DNA of 40,271 nt. It comes from Prevotella disiens JCM 6334 = ATCC 29426 (GTDB lineage Bacteria > Bacteroidota > Bacteroidia > Bacteroidales > Bacteroidaceae). Position numbers and translations under genes: made by a program. The notes beneath the pieces were generated by a model. That model was not told where the DNA came from. It worked only from the letters and a program-made list of their open reading frames with translations, and ran no database searches. The stretch lies in the NCBI RefSeq assembly GCF_000613345.1, contig NZ_BAIS01000022.1:1-40271 (forward strand). Direction: 5' to 3'. Below are positions 1 to 8,310 of the stretch, in pieces (the first letter of the stretch is position 1; the number at the start of each line of letters is the position of its first letter).

Positions 1-470
1 CGAAATTTGTACATGCTCGTGGCGAGAAATAGAACCTTTCGAGCAATGATACTTTGTAGGGGCGTGATTTATCACGTTCCTAACACACTAAAATTTGCGG
101 AGAGGAACGTGATAAATCACGCCCCTACAAAGAATCATAACTTGCCAGAAAGCAGCTATTTTGCACTCTAAAAGAGAACGATTTCGTTAAGCCACACGAA
201 GCATACAAATAAGCAAAGCGAAATTTGTACATGCTCGTGGCGAGAAATAGAACCTTTCGAGCAATGATACTTTGTAGGGGCGTGATTTATCACGTTCCTA
301 ACACACTAAAATTTGCGGAGAGGAACGTGAAGGAAGAACAAAAACGACAACAAGAATTGGTTCCTAACACACTAAAATTTGCGGAGAGGAACGTGATAAA
401 TCACGCCCCTACAAAGTATCATAACTTGCCAGAAAGCAGCTATTTTGCACTTTAAAAAAGAACCTGCTAC
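1..470. repeat. Two tandem copies of a ~218-bp composite repeat
   Basis: A 30-bp segment beginning CGAAATTTG and ending TCGTGGCGAGAAAT occurs at 1-30 and again at 219-248, giving a period of 218 bp. Each unit holds an inverted pair of GTAGGGGCG palindromes (56-83 with 103-128; 274-301 with 387-412) around a spacer containing ACTAAAATTTGCGG, then AACTTGCCAGAAAGCAGC. The second unit has an extra partial copy of the spacer region around 320-368. Related copies lie at 38753-39053 and 39832-40098. No credible gene is present in 1-693; short open frames here are translated repeat. The repeat may be non-autonomous and mobile, or may spread by recombination; I see no transposase. Confidence 0.85.
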
Positions 471-557
471 ACAAAAATAGCAACTCACAAACGACAAAGA
501 TTAGGACACAATGAACCCCAAAAACCACCAGTTGGCATTGCATCTCCCCATCAAAAA

Positions 558-626
558 AAATAAAACAGGCGGTTTTGCAGCGAAAAACAGGCTATATTGC
601 GCACGAAAACAGCCTGTTTTGAATTG
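558..626. terminator. AAAACAGGC / GCCTGTTTT hairpin upstream of MATE gene
   Basis: The segment carries AAAACAGGC near 563, AAACAGGC again near 585 and the complement GCCTGTTTT near 611-620, so either left arm can pair with the right arm. The A/T-flanked stems resemble intrinsic terminators usable on either strand. A similar AAACAGGCTGTTTT module is at 40158-40196. Confidence 0.4.
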
Positions 627-693
627 AGAATAAATCGATAGACAAACAAAAGGAATAAAATAAAGTAAAAAAATAAACAAATAGGATACAAAA

Positions 694-2037
694 ATGAACA
701 TGAACCTGAAACCATACAACGCTCATTACAAGGCACTTATACAACTTGGAACACCCATTATTATCGGACAAATCGGTACCATCGTCTTAGGACTGGCCGA
801 CACGCTGATGATTGGACAACACAGCACAACGGAACTTGCGGCGGCAGCATTCGTCAATAATATGTTTGTGTTGGTCTTAGTTTTTGGAATGGGCTTTTCC
901 TACGGACTAACCCCACTGGTTGGGTCGCTTTTTGGACGAGAAGAAAATAGCAAAATAGGTGGAATGCTGAAAAATGCCCTCGTGGCTAACACGCTTTTAG
1001 CTGCCCTTTTAGTAGGGATTATGACCCTACTCTACCTCAATCTTGGCAACCTTGGACAGCCCGAAGAACTTTTGCCGCTCATGCGCCCCTACTTTATTGT
1101 CAATCTTATTTCCTTGCCTTTTGTGTCGTGGTTCAATACTTTCAAGCAATTATCCGACGGAATCACCAACACAAAAACCCCAATGTGGATTATGATAGGC
1201 GGAAACTTGATGAATATTGTGGGTAATTATGCACTAATTTACGGCAAATTTGGTATGCCCGAATTAGGACTTTATGGTGCTGGACTCTCCACCATGTTTT
1301 CAAGAATCATGATGGCTATCGTCTTTGCTGCCATCTTCTTCCTATCAAAACACTACAAAGTTTATCGAAAAGGATTCTTCGCAGAACCCGTAAACCGCCA
1401 AGACCTCACGCTATTGGTGCGCATTGGATTCCCACTTTCGTTACAAATGGGCATGGAAACTGCCGCCTTCAGCCTCAGCTCTGTCATGGTGGGGTGGATT
1501 GGAACCAAGGCTTTGGCAGCTCATCAAGTCATGCTTTCCATTTCACAACTATTCTACATGGTCTATTATGGTATGGGGGCAGCCCTCGCCGTGCGTGTCA
1601 GCTACTTCTTAGGACAGAAAGATTACAAAGCTGTGCGGCTCTCTTCAACGGCTGGTTTCCACCTTATTCTCTTGATTGCCTTTATCGTAGCCGTGCCTGT
1701 CTTCATCTATCGCAACAGCATTGGAGCCGTTTTCACCGACAACGAAGCCGTTTGGAAAATGGTTTCGCAACTCATTTGGCCGCTAATGATCTACCAAATT
1801 GGCGACGGATTGCAATGTGCTTACGGCAATGCCATGCGTGGTTTGTCGTATGTAAAACCCTTAGTACCAACCGCTTTCATAGCTTACTTCATGATAAGTC
1901 TGCCAATTGGCTATGTATTGGGTATTCATTTCCACTGGGGAGTAACAGGAATTTGGTGGGCATTCCCATTCGGTTTGACCATCGCAGGTCTGCTTTATCG
2001 GTATTATTTCAATAAAAAACTCAAGGAAATAGCGTAA
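694..2037 (+). CDS. MATE family multidrug/toxin efflux transporter
   Basis: This 447-residue polytopic inner-membrane protein has the two-fold repeat of about twelve hydrophobic segments expected of MATE transporters, which export cationic drugs or metabolites using a sodium or proton gradient. The N-terminal half begins with a hydrophobic run containing LGLADTLMIGQ, a typical first-helix MATE motif, and the second half repeats the pattern around SLSSVMVGWIGTKALAAHQV. Length is normal and there is no frameshift. The first of two close methionines (MNMNLK) is used; there is no obvious Shine-Dalgarno. The gene stands alone, with repeats upstream and a strong bidirectional terminator downstream. 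The substrate cannot be predicted from sequence. Confidence 0.93.
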   Translation: MNMNLKPYNAHYKALIQLGTPIIIGQIGTIVLGLADTLMIGQHSTTELAAAAFVNNMFVLVLVFGMGFSYGLTPLVGSLFGREENSKIGGMLKNALVANTLLAALLVGIMTLLYLNLGNLGQPEELLPLMRPYFIVNLISLPFVSWFNTFKQLSDGITNTKTPMWIMIGGNLMNIVGNYALIYGKFGMPELGLYGAGLSTMFSRIMMAIVFAAIFFLSKHYKVYRKGFFAEPVNRQDLTLLVRIGFPLSLQMGMETAAFSLSSVMVGWIGTKALAAHQVMLSISQLFYMVYYGMGAALAVRVSYFLGQKDYKAVRLSSTAGFHLILLIAFIVAVPVFIYRNSIGAVFTDNEAVWKMVSQLIWPLMIYQIGDGLQCAYGNAMRGLSYVKPLVPTAFIAYFMISLPIGYVLGIHFHWGVTGIWWAFPFGLTIAGLLYRYYFNKKLKEIA

Positions 2038-2089
2038 ATTTTGCGCACAAAGTAAATGTAAAAGCCTAAAACAAACGCTTTCGTTACTA

Positions 2090-2128
2090 TTTTTCCACCC
2101 TATTGTTGTTTACAATAGGGTGGAAAAA
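2090..2128. terminator. Bidirectional intrinsic terminator between convergent genes
   Basis: Perfect 17-bp inverted repeat (TTTTTCCACCCTATTGT and its complement) with a 5-nt loop, A/T-rich on both sides. It sits between the convergent MATE gene and the 2180-2662 gene and can serve both strands. Confidence 0.85.
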
Positions 2129-2179
2129 CAATTTTTTCACCTTTATTTATTGCTAACAAAAGCCTAAAAAATCTCTATT

Positions 2180-2662
2180 TTATTCGGTTATCTGCATGCA
2201 ATAAGGCAAAGGCTGCTGCAATTCCATAAAAGTTAGCGTAGGCTGCTCGTCCTTTGTACAAATAATCGTACCTTCCGAAGTCTTTAAAGCCTTGCCCATA
2301 TCATAGCCAAGTCGCTTTGCTTGCGCCTTCAAACCTTCGAAAGCACTGCGATTGAAGACGTAAAGATAAACCGTACGACTATCTACTGCCAACATGAACA
2401 AACTCGAATTACCTTTGCCAAGTGCTGTTGGCAAAAAATCTTTCGATAAATCCATGTTCCGAACCCAATTATAATCTTTTCCAAACTGGTCAGAAGAAAC
2501 ACCTTTATAAGTATATCCTTGCTTTTCCAATACTTTTTTACCTGCTGCAAGGGTCTTATTCTTAAAAACTTGAATAGCATCTTTCACAGAAATTACATCG
2601 GTTTGCGCCTCCATGCTCACTGAAACAATGAGGGCGGCAATCAAGAATAATAGTCTTTTCAT
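2180..2662 (-). CDS. Small secreted/periplasmic hypothetical protein
   Basis: A 160-residue protein beginning MKRLLFLIAALIVSVSMEAQ, a clear Sec signal peptide with likely cleavage after the MEAQ region; there is no lipobox cysteine. The longer open frame to 2746 is rejected because the methionine at 2662 starts the signal peptide and a -7 box (TATCTTTG on the minus strand, 2688-2695) lies about 26 bp upstream. The mature part has mixed alpha/beta character, including NSSLFMLAVDSRTVYLYVF, and ends LQQPLPYCMQITE. I do not recognise the family. It appears monocistronic and convergent with the MATE gene. Function unknown. Confidence 0.75.
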   Translation of the reverse strand: MKRLLFLIAALIVSVSMEAQTDVISVKDAIQVFKNKTLAAGKKVLEKQGYTYKGVSSDQFGKDYNWVRNMDLSKDFLPTALGKGNSSLFMLAVDSRTVYLYVFNRSAFEGLKAQAKRLGYDMGKALKTSEGTIICTKDEQPTLTFMELQQPLPYCMQITE

Positions 2663-2687
2663 TGTAAATAAGCTTTGATTTATGCTA

Positions 2688-2695
2688 CAAAGATA
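2688..2695 (-). promoter_or_regulatory. -7 promoter element for the 2180-2662 gene
   Basis: CAAAGATA on the plus strand is TATCTTTG on the minus strand and matches the Bacteroidota -7 consensus TAnnTTTG. It is suitably placed upstream of the start at 2662. Confidence 0.6.
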
Positions 2696-2775
2696 AAAAA
2701 AATATAGAGAAATTAAAAACGAAATTGAAAGATTATGCCAAAACACATCTCTCTAAGCGCAAAAGATACACAGAT

Positions 2776-3086
2776 GTAGGGGCGGAATTTATTCCGTTCC
2801 TAATAAACAAAACCATACGCAGGTTGTAGGGGCGGAATTTATTCCGTTCCTAATAAATAAGCCATACGCAATATGTAAGGGCGGAATTTATTCCGTTCCT
2901 AATAAACAAAACCATACGCAGGTTGTTAGGAACGTGATAAATCACGCCCCTACGGAAAATAAAATTTTCTTTGCACTCGGCAATATGTAGGGGCGGAATT
3001 TATTCCGTTCCTAATAAGCAAAACATACGCAGGTTGTTAGGAACGTGATACGAGTTGTTGAGCTTGCGAAAAAATCACGCCCCTAC
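2776..3086. repeat. Tandem array of six GTAGGGGCG-type palindromes, ~50-bp period
   Basis: Copies lie at 2776-2803, 2826-2853, 2875-2902 and 2987-3014 in one orientation, and at 2926-2953 and 3037-3086 in the other. The forward copies carry the stem CGGAATTTATTCCG; the reverse copies carry CGTGAT/ATCACG. Spacers are near-identical (AAACCATACGCAGGTTG), so the array grew by duplication of a palindrome plus spacer. The last copy has the long loop with CGAGTTGTTGAGC. No gene overlaps it. Confidence 0.85.
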
Positions 3087-3282
3087 AAAGGGAAAATAAA
3101 ATGGTTCTTCCGAAATTTGGAGTGATGAACCATATTTATTATTATTTCATTTAGATTTTTAGAATATTTATAAATGGTTTTAAATAAACTATACACCTTA
3201 TTTTCAATGATTTATAAAAATTATATGTATCGTATATGTTTAGATTTTTACTTGTTACTACTTTTTTTACGAATTTATTGTA

Positions 3283-3290
3283 TATCTTTG
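3283..3290 (+). promoter_or_regulatory. -7 promoter element of candidate small RNA
   Basis: TATCTTTG matches the Bacteroidota -7 consensus TAnnTTTG and is followed by CAAC, with transcription expected to start a few bases downstream near 3297. No coding sequence follows, but a folded region ending in a terminator does. The -33 element is not evident. Confidence 0.55.
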
Positions 3291-3296
3291 CAACGG

Positions 3297-3493
3297 ATTT
3301 AACATAGAAAAGCCCGTCGGGGCATATAATTTTAGATAGCAATTCACGAGAGTGAAGATTGATTCAGGAAGGACTAAACTTAATAAAACAGACCTGCAAG
3401 TTATTCAATTTACAGAATATCAAATTCTCAATCAACAGACAACTAAACTCGAATGCGTCACAGACAATAACTGTCTGATGATGCATTTTTCTT
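3297..3493 (+). ncRNA. Candidate structured small RNA, about 195 nt
   Basis: The transcript predicted from the TATCTTTG promoter contains several local helices and no convincing open frame. These are AGCCC-GTCG-GGGCA at 3311-3324, a perfect TTCAC/GTGAA stem capped by a GAGA (GNRA) tetraloop at 3343-3356, possible pairing of CAGG with CCTG further on, and a 12-bp terminator hairpin at the end. A 62-codon frame starting with GTG at 3352 runs through the terminator and looks accidental. Size and isolated position would fit a 6S-like or other regulatory RNA, but I cannot assign a family. Confidence 0.45.
3455..3493 (+). terminator. Intrinsic terminator of candidate small RNA
   Basis: GCGTCACAGACA pairs with TGTCTG-A-TGATGC across a 5-nt loop (one bulged A, one G-T pair) and is followed by ATTTTTCTTATTT, a classic hairpin plus T-tract on the plus strand. 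Confidence 0.7.
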
Positions 3494-3630
3494 ATTTCTA
3501 TTTTGCAAAATCAAATACTTTCTGTAAGTTTGTTCTCTGAATCCGAGAAAATATTAAAGAGTATTGCTGTAGAGAAACATTGGACACATGGTTGCAATTG
3601 ACCTATTTTTTCGTGAACTTATCGTAACAA

Positions 3631-3663
3631 AAAAACCATAAATCGTCACGACTTATGGTTTTT
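3631..3663. terminator. Second strong hairpin terminator
   Basis: AAAAACCATAA pairs with TTATGGTTTTT, extended inside by TCGT/ACGA around a single C, with A- and T-rich flanks on both strands. It may back up the terminator at 3455 or end a minus-strand transcript. Confidence 0.65.
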
Positions 3664-4156
3664 GCTGTTTAGAGGAATTAAAGAATGTATTATTTCACAA
3701 CAATACTCTTACTAAAAATTCGATTGCTAAGAAGCAACCATTATACGAAAATATATTATTATCCTTATTCTTCTGTATTTTGAAAAGTAACAGAGAAAAT
3801 CTTTTGCATAAAGATTAGGTTTTGCACAAAAATGATGCTATTATGACACCTCGCTTCTGCTATTGCAAACTCCTACTCTCATGCAAGAAACCTTAATCAT
3901 AGCATTTAATTTACCAATTATTCCAATCCTCACGTCAGAAAATGGCTATCATCTTTATTTGTATTGGAACCTATTTTTTATTAGTTTCGGATTTTTCTTC
4001 TTTTTCAAAGTGCGATTTCTCGCCACGAGCATGTGCAAATTTCGTTTCACTTATTGGATAAGATATAGCTACACTCGACAAATTGAAAGTAAAAATTGTG
4101 CTACAAAGGTAGGAATATTTATTTGAACGAAGAAAGGTTTTTCGTTTTTTTTCAAA
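3664..4156. other. AT-rich gene-free stretch with one repeat remnant
   Basis: About 490 bp without a supportable gene; the 87-codon frame at 3863-4126 lacks any recognisable feature. Positions 4010-4052 hold a reverse-orientation remnant of the composite repeat (complement of TCGTGGCGAGAAATCGCACT), which shows that this stretch is partly old repeat. Confidence 0.6.
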
Positions 4157-4190
4157 AAAAGCCCATTCTCAGTTTTGGGAATGGGCTTTT
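4157..4190 (-). terminator. Intrinsic terminator downstream of proS
   Basis: AAAAGCCCATTC pairs with GAATGGGCTTTT over a 10-nt loop. Read on the minus strand the hairpin is followed by a T-run, as expected for the end of the proS transcript. Confidence 0.75.
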
Positions 4191-4201
4191 GGGGAGTTTT
4201 T

Positions 4202-4244
4202 TGGACGGGTCGGACGGGTCGAACAAGCCTGACTCGTCCCCCAA
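4202..4244. repeat. 9-bp-period minisatellite (GGACGGGTC)
   Basis: GGACGGGTC, GGACGGGTC, GAACAAGCC and TGACTCGTC follow each other in 9-bp steps just after the proS stop codon (minus strand). This is the first of at least six intergenic arrays with the same period. Confidence 0.6.
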
Positions 4245-4257
4245 AAGGGGGAAACTT

Positions 4258-5739
4258 TTAGTAAGCGCGTGCTATGATGACACGGTGTTTTGCTGGCTTT
4301 CCGCTTACCATGTCTACGCCTTCTGTTTGTTCGAACATGAATGGCACGCATCGTATGGTAGCTTGGGTTTCTTCTTTGATGCGCTCTTCGGTTTCGCTTG
4401 TTCCGTCCCAATGGCAAAGGAAGAAACCTCCGTCTTTTATTTTCTGCTTAAACTCTTCGTAGTTGTCGCATTCGTGTATGTTTTGGTTGCGGAAGTCGAG
4501 TGCTTTTTTGAAGATATTTTCTTGGATTTCTTCTAAAAGTTTTTCAATTCTTTCTACTATTCCATCGAACGATACGTTTTCTTTTTCCAATGTGTCGCGG
4601 CGCATAATTTCGATGGTATTGTTTTCCAAATCGCGTCCGCCCATTGCTAAGCGCACTGGCACACCTTTGAGTTCGTATTCAGCGAATTTGAATCCTGGAC
4701 GCTTGTTGTCGGCGTTGTCAAATTTCACGCTAATACCTTTGGCACGCAACTCGTTGATAACTGGTTGGAGTTTCTCAGTGATGGCTGCCAATTGTTCTGC
4801 GCCTTTGAAAATAGGCACGATGACTACCTGAATAGATGCAATCTTTGGTGGCAACACAAGTCCGTTGTCGTCAGAGTGGGTCATGATGAGCGCACCAACG
4901 AGTCGTGTACTTACGCCCCATGATGTTGCCCAAACGTATTCTGGTTTGTTTTCTTTATTAAGAAAGGTAACGTCGAACGATTTTGCGAAGTTTTGTCCGA
5001 GGAAGTGCGATGTTCCGCTTTGCAATGCTTTGCCGTCTTGCATCATGGCTTCGATGGTATAAGTATCCAATGCGCCTGCAAATCGTTCGTTTTCGCTCTT
5101 AACACCTTGTACAACAGGGATAGCGAGCCATTGTTCGGCAAAGTCGGCATAAACTTTGAGCATAGTCTTTGCTTCGTCTACGGCTTCTTCGCGTGTTGCG
5201 TGTGCGGTGTGTCCTTCTTGCCAAAGGAATTCTGATGTGCGGAGGAATGGGCGTGTACGCATCTCCCAGCGCATTACGTTACACCATTGGTTGCACATCA
5301 ATGGAAGGTCGCGGTAAGATTGTATCCAATTCTTGTAAGTGTTCCAAATGATTGTTTCGCTTGTTGGGCGTATGATGAGTTCTTCCTCAAGTTTTGCACT
5401 TGGGTCTACCTCTACTGCGTTACCTTCTTCGTTAGAACGTAGGCGGTAGTGGGTTACAACGGCACATTCTTTGGCAAATCCTTTTACGTGTTCTGCCTCG
5501 CGAGAGAGGAATGATTTGGGTATGAGGAGTGGGAAATAAGCGTTTTGCGCACCTGTTTCTTTAAACATTTTGTCTAATTGTGCTTGCATTTTCTCCCATA
5601 TTGCATATCCGTATGGTTTAATGACCATACAACCTCTTACGGGTGATTGCTCGGCAAGGTCGGCTTTGATGACCAAGTCGTTGTACCACTGCGAGTAGTT
5701 TTCGGCTCTTTTTGTAAGCTCTTTGAGTTCTTTTGCCAT
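4258..5739 (-). CDS. proS: Prolyl-tRNA synthetase (class II)
   Basis: Cytoplasmic enzyme that charges tRNA-Pro with proline. The 493-residue length and the ending [14 protein letters not shown] match the short archaeal/eukaryotic-like ProS found in Bacteroidota, which lacks the inserted editing domain of the E. coli type. Class II features are visible: PTSETIIW, the motif-2 arginine in [20 protein letters not shown] and the substrate-binding [12 protein letters not shown]. The anticodon-binding domain begins around [12 protein letters not shown] and is followed by the C-terminal domain. The start [18 protein letters not shown] was chosen over an in-frame start 102 bp upstream because the extension is low-complexity and lysine-rich. 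A minus-strand -7 box lies at 5839-5846. Confidence 0.95.
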   Translation of the reverse strand: MAKELKELTKRAENYSQWYNDLVIKADLAEQSPVRGCMVIKPYGYAIWEKMQAQLDKMFKETGAQNAYFPLLIPKSFLSREAEHVKGFAKECAVVTHYRLRSNEEGNAVEVDPSAKLEEELIIRPTSETIIWNTYKNWIQSYRDLPLMCNQWCNVMRWEMRTRPFLRTSEFLWQEGHTAHATREEAVDEAKTMLKVYADFAEQWLAIPVVQGVKSENERFAGALDTYTIEAMMQDGKALQSGTSHFLGQNFAKSFDVTFLNKENKPEYVWATSWGVSTRLVGALIMTHSDDNGLVLPPKIASIQVVIVPIFKGAEQLAAITEKLQPVINELRAKGISVKFDNADNKRPGFKFAEYELKGVPVRLAMGGRDLENNTIEIMRRDTLEKENVSFDGIVERIEKLLEEIQENIFKKALDFRNQNIHECDNYEEFKQKIKDGGFFLCHWDGTSETEERIKEETQATIRCVPFMFEQTEGVDMVSGKPAKHRVIIARAY

Positions 5740-5828
5740 AGTTATGTTTTGTTTCTTCTTTTTAAGTTTTATAGGAAAAACCCCTTTGGTTTTAGGAAAA
5801 TTCCCTTTGCCGTTTGGTTGTTTCGGCT

Positions 5829-5846
5829 TATCTTTGTGCAAAATTA
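5829..5846. promoter_or_regulatory. Overlapping divergent -7 boxes between proS and the OmpA-like gene
   Basis: TATCTTTG on the plus strand (5829-5836) nearly abuts TAATTTTG on the minus strand (complement of 5839-5846). The minus-strand box fits proS with a leader of about 95 nt. The plus-strand box may be a second promoter for the lipoprotein gene. Confidence 0.5.
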
Positions 5847-5890
5847 CAAAAAATAGTTGGCATACAATGTAAAAAGTCGAAAGATTGTTG

Positions 5891-5898
5891 TATCTTTG
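5891..5898 (+). promoter_or_regulatory. -7 promoter element for the OmpA-like lipoprotein gene
   Basis: TATCTTTG matches TAnnTTTG, about 107 bp before the start at 6005, implying a leader of roughly 100 nt. No good -33 element is seen. Confidence 0.6.
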
Positions 5899-6004
5899 TT
5901 GTACGAACTTGCACTCTAACGAGTTTTTTAGTCAATTTAGGATATACTTTTTTGAGGCTGTAACATCAATTTTAAAAGAATATTAATAAATAAATTTTTG
6001 GATT

Positions 6005-6685
6005 ATGAAAAATTTAAAGACAATAGCAGCTGGACTTTGCGCTGCAACACTCATTACAAGTTGTGCAACTAATCAACAAACTTATGGCGCAGGCGGTGCA
6101 GGCGCAGGCGCAGTAGTTGGTGGTATCATTGGACAAATTATTGGTAAGGACACTAAAGGCACGATGATTGGTGCTGCTATCGGTGCCGCAGTAGGTGCTG
6201 GAACAGGTGCTATCATCGGTCGCCACATGGATAAGGTTGCTGCTCAGACTGCCGCTAAGGTTGAAAACGCTAAGGTTGAAAAGACAAAGGACGCCAACGG
6301 TTTAGACTGTGTTAAGGTTACTTTCGATTCTGGTATTCTTTTCGCTACCAACAGTTCTTCTTTGAGCGCAGCTTCTAAGAAAGATTTGAACAACTTTGCA
6401 GGTGTATTGAAGCAAAATCGCGACTGCGACGTGGCTATTCAAGGTTACACCGATGCGTCAGGTAACGACAACATCAATCTTCCTTTGTCAGAAAAGCGTG
6501 CCACAGCCGTTTCTTCTTACTTGCGCGCACAAGGAGTTCCTGCTGGTCAAATTCGCACTGTTGAAGGTTTAGGTAGTGCTAATCCTATTGAAAACAAGCG
6601 CATTAGCCAAGCCAACCGTCGTGTTGAAGTATATATGTATGCTTCTCAAGACATGATAAACAAGGCAAACAATGGTAGTTTATAG
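6005..6685 (+). CDS. OmpA-family outer-membrane lipoprotein with glycine zipper
   Basis: A 226-residue lipoprotein: the signal peptide ends in LITSC, so the lipidated residue is Cys20. Residues about 28-78 form a glycine zipper (GGAGAGAVVGGIIGQIIG, then GAAIGAAVGAGTGAIIG) that probably packs into the membrane. The rest is an OmpA C-terminal domain with VTFDSGILFATNSSSLS, GYTDASGNDNINLPLSEKRA and NRRVEVYM, the family's peptidoglycan-binding signature. It likely anchors the outer membrane to the cell wall, in the manner of YiaD- or Pal-like proteins. It is divergent from proS, monocistronic and ends at a terminator. Codon use suggests high expression. Confidence 0.9.
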   Translation: MKNLKTIAAGLCAATLITSCATNQQTYGAGGAGAGAVVGGIIGQIIGKDTKGTMIGAAIGAAVGAGTGAIIGRHMDKVAAQTAAKVENAKVEKTKDANGLDCVKVTFDSGILFATNSSSLSAASKKDLNNFAGVLKQNRDCDVAIQGYTDASGNDNINLPLSEKRATAVSSYLRAQGVPAGQIRTVEGLGSANPIENKRISQANRRVEVYMYASQDMINKANNGSL

Positions 6686-6705
6686 TTTTTCAAATCTACA
6701 AACAA

Positions 6706-6738
6706 GGGCATTCTTTCTTTTTCGAGAGAATGCCTTTT
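6706..6738 (+). terminator. Intrinsic terminator of the OmpA-like gene
   Basis: GGGCATTCT pairs with AGAATGCC and is followed by TTTTTT. A possible minus-strand -7 box (complement of CAAAGGTA, 6829-6836) points toward this hairpin from the other side, so a short minus-strand transcript across 6740-6822 is possible but unproven. Confidence 0.75.
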
Positions 6739-6912
6739 TTGTTGCCTTGCTCTAATCTCTACCGTCTATCGTCTTTCTTCGCTTTCAATATCATTGAATA
6801 AGCGCATAACAGAGCGTGCTACCTGATGCAAAGGTACAAAAAATTAAATATAAAAAGATAAAAGCTCATTTAAATCCCCTTTTCTCTGTAAATAAAGAAT
6901 TAGGAAGAAATC

Positions 6913-6966
6913 AAAAAAACCGCCCTTGCACCTACATGCACATGTAAGCAACAAGAGCGGGGTTAC
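6913..6966 (-). terminator. GC-rich terminator hairpin after the corrinoid adenosyltransferase gene
   Basis: On the minus strand AACC..CTCTTG pairs with CAAGGGCGGTT. The inner TACATG/CATGTA pairs again, and seven T residues follow. It ends the minus-strand unit that includes the folded element at 6975-7051. Confidence 0.65.
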
Positions 6967-6974
6967 CCTAATAC

Positions 6975-7051
6975 ATCAAAATTTACCTACATGATGTAGT
7001 TTCAGCCCTACGCCAACAAGTTTCTTGGGCGCAATTGCTGTAAATTTTGAT
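6975..7051 (-). ncRNA. Candidate three-way-junction RNA element
   Basis: ATCAAAATTTAC (6975-6986) and its exact complement (7040-7051) form a 12-bp closing stem. Inside are a CTAC/GTAG hairpin (6987-6999) and a GCCC/GGGC hairpin (7005-7030) with a nested CAAG/CTTG. The element lies downstream of the gene at 7164-7700 and just before a strong minus-strand terminator, so minus-strand transcription is most likely. It could be a 3' UTR-derived small RNA or a separate RNA gene. No promoter of its own is evident and the family is unknown to me. Confidence 0.45.
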
Positions 7052-7163
7052 ATTCTTAGCCATGTAATGAACACTTTCACAAGTGCATACATAATAAAAA
7101 AAAACTATTATACTATTACTAAAACAACTAAATCTAATTTTAAATATTTTCTTTTTTCCACTT

Positions 7164-7700
7164 TCAATGGTCAATACCATCGCGTGAGAGCAAGCCCTTG
7201 GTATTGTAATAATGTTTTATTTCCTTCATTTCAGTAACAAGGTCGGCATAGTCAATAAGGCTTTGGGGGCAATAACGCCCCGTTATAATCACCTCCACGT
7301 TCTTGTTTCTATTTTCTAAAGCCTCCATAATCTGTTCCAACGACACCAATTCCATGTAGAGCGCAATAGTAATTTCGTCAAGTATTACTACGTCATATTT
7401 TCCTTCTCGCAATATTTTTGCACATTCAGCCAATCCGTTTTGCGCACTTTCTTTGTCTTCTTCGTTAGGAACACGCATAATCATACAGCCACAGCCATAC
7501 TGCTTGACAGTAAGATTGTTAATATAATTTACAACGAGCGTTTCGTTGTATTTCATTTGCTTTATGAACTGACCTACAAAAACCTGCATTCCTGCCATAC
7601 AAGCACGGATAGCTACCCCTACAGCAGCGGTTGTTTTACCCTTTCCGTTGCCTGTATAAATGTGAATTTGACCACAATCTGCTGTTTTTCTTGTAATCAT
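7164..7700 (-). CDS. cobO: Cob(I)yrinic acid a,c-diamide adenosyltransferase (CobA/CobO/BtuR family)
   Basis: Cytoplasmic P-loop enzyme that transfers the adenosyl group of ATP to Co(I) corrinoids to make adenosylcobamide cofactors. The Walker A motif GNGKGKTT (residues 17-24) lies in the typical N-terminal sequence IHIYTGNGKGKTTAAVGVA, and VVILDE (about 104-109) is the Walker B-like strand. The 178-residue length fits the family. No other cobalamin gene lies nearby, which is consistent with corrinoid salvage, and I find no cobalamin-riboswitch box upstream. A possible minus-strand -7 box, TATTTTTG, is at 7794-7801. Note the structured RNA candidate immediately downstream. Confidence 0.9.
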   Translation of the reverse strand: MITRKTADCGQIHIYTGNGKGKTTAAVGVAIRACMAGMQVFVGQFIKQMKYNETLVVNYINNLTVKQYGCGCMIMRVPNEEDKESAQNGLAECAKILREGKYDVVILDEITIALYMELVSLEQIMEALENRNKNVEVIITGRYCPQSLIDYADLVTEMKEIKHYYNTKGLLSRDGIDH

Positions 7701-8290
7701 AAAGATACATGAAATTTTATAAACGCAAGCTCAGCGAAAAGTTTCACTTGTAAATACAACGCTAAGCCTTTGCTATGGTTTCACTTTTTCAAACAAAAAT
7801 AGGTAGTCCAAATCAATTGGAAAGTTTATTCTTTTTTCTACTCGTTTTTAATCCTAACACAGCGAGTGAGTTATTTTTATAAATAAAATATCTCTACCAC
7901 TGCAAAAATAGTTATAATCTATAAGACTACAAAATATTTTCAGTGTAAAATTCCAACAAAACGGAATTTTATTGATAATTTAACCAAACAAGAAAAAATT
8001 ACTATTTGTTAAGAAATTATTGTTTGTACCGATTTCATATTATTACAATGGTGGCGCATACTTTATCATTTTTGAAAAATAAGCATTGAAACGACCAGCA
8101 AAAGAAACTCATTGAGAACTTGAAAACCATGCAAAATCGTCATCAATTAGCCTCAAAATTAAAATTTCTATACCGCTTCCATTGGCGTTATGTCTGCTTT
8201 CGGACACCTATATAAATAGAAATTCTCGTTAATTATTCCTAAAAATAATCTTTCACCTTACATTCTTCCTCTTAAACGAAAGAAATTTTG
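7701..8290. other. AT-rich intergenic stretch without a gene
   Basis: About 590 bp, strongly AT-rich, without a convincing open frame. Apart from a possible minus-strand -7 box at 7794-7801 and a short AAATTCC/GGAATTT hairpin near 7948-7971, I see nothing definite in it. Confidence 0.5.
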
Positions 8291-8298
8291 TACTTTTG
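8291..8298 (+). promoter_or_regulatory. -7 promoter element of rplU-rpmA
   Basis: TACTTTTG fits TAnnTTTG and is followed by CAAAG. Transcription should start near 8305, giving a leader of about 80 nt before rplU. Confidence 0.7.
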
Positions 8299-8310
8299 CA
8301 AAGTTTTTAT

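Noticed and set aside
225..455. Open reading frame of 76 codons
   Set aside because: It is translated composite repeat; the peptide itself repeats VPNTLKFAERNV because of DNA duplication.
1..470. Complete insertion sequence
   Set aside because: No transposase reading frame; only non-coding repeats with direct-repeat ends.
2776..3086. CRISPR-like array of 28-bp palindromic repeats at ~50-bp spacing
   Set aside because: Spacers are almost identical, repeats occur in both orientations and elsewhere in the window, and no cas gene is present.
3863..4126. Open frame of 87 codons
   Set aside because: No start context, no family feature, and its 3' part runs through a repeat remnant.
7701..7890. 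Cobalamin riboswitch upstream of the adenosyltransferase gene
   Set aside because: No B12-box-like sequence or suitable long fold was found on the minus strand.
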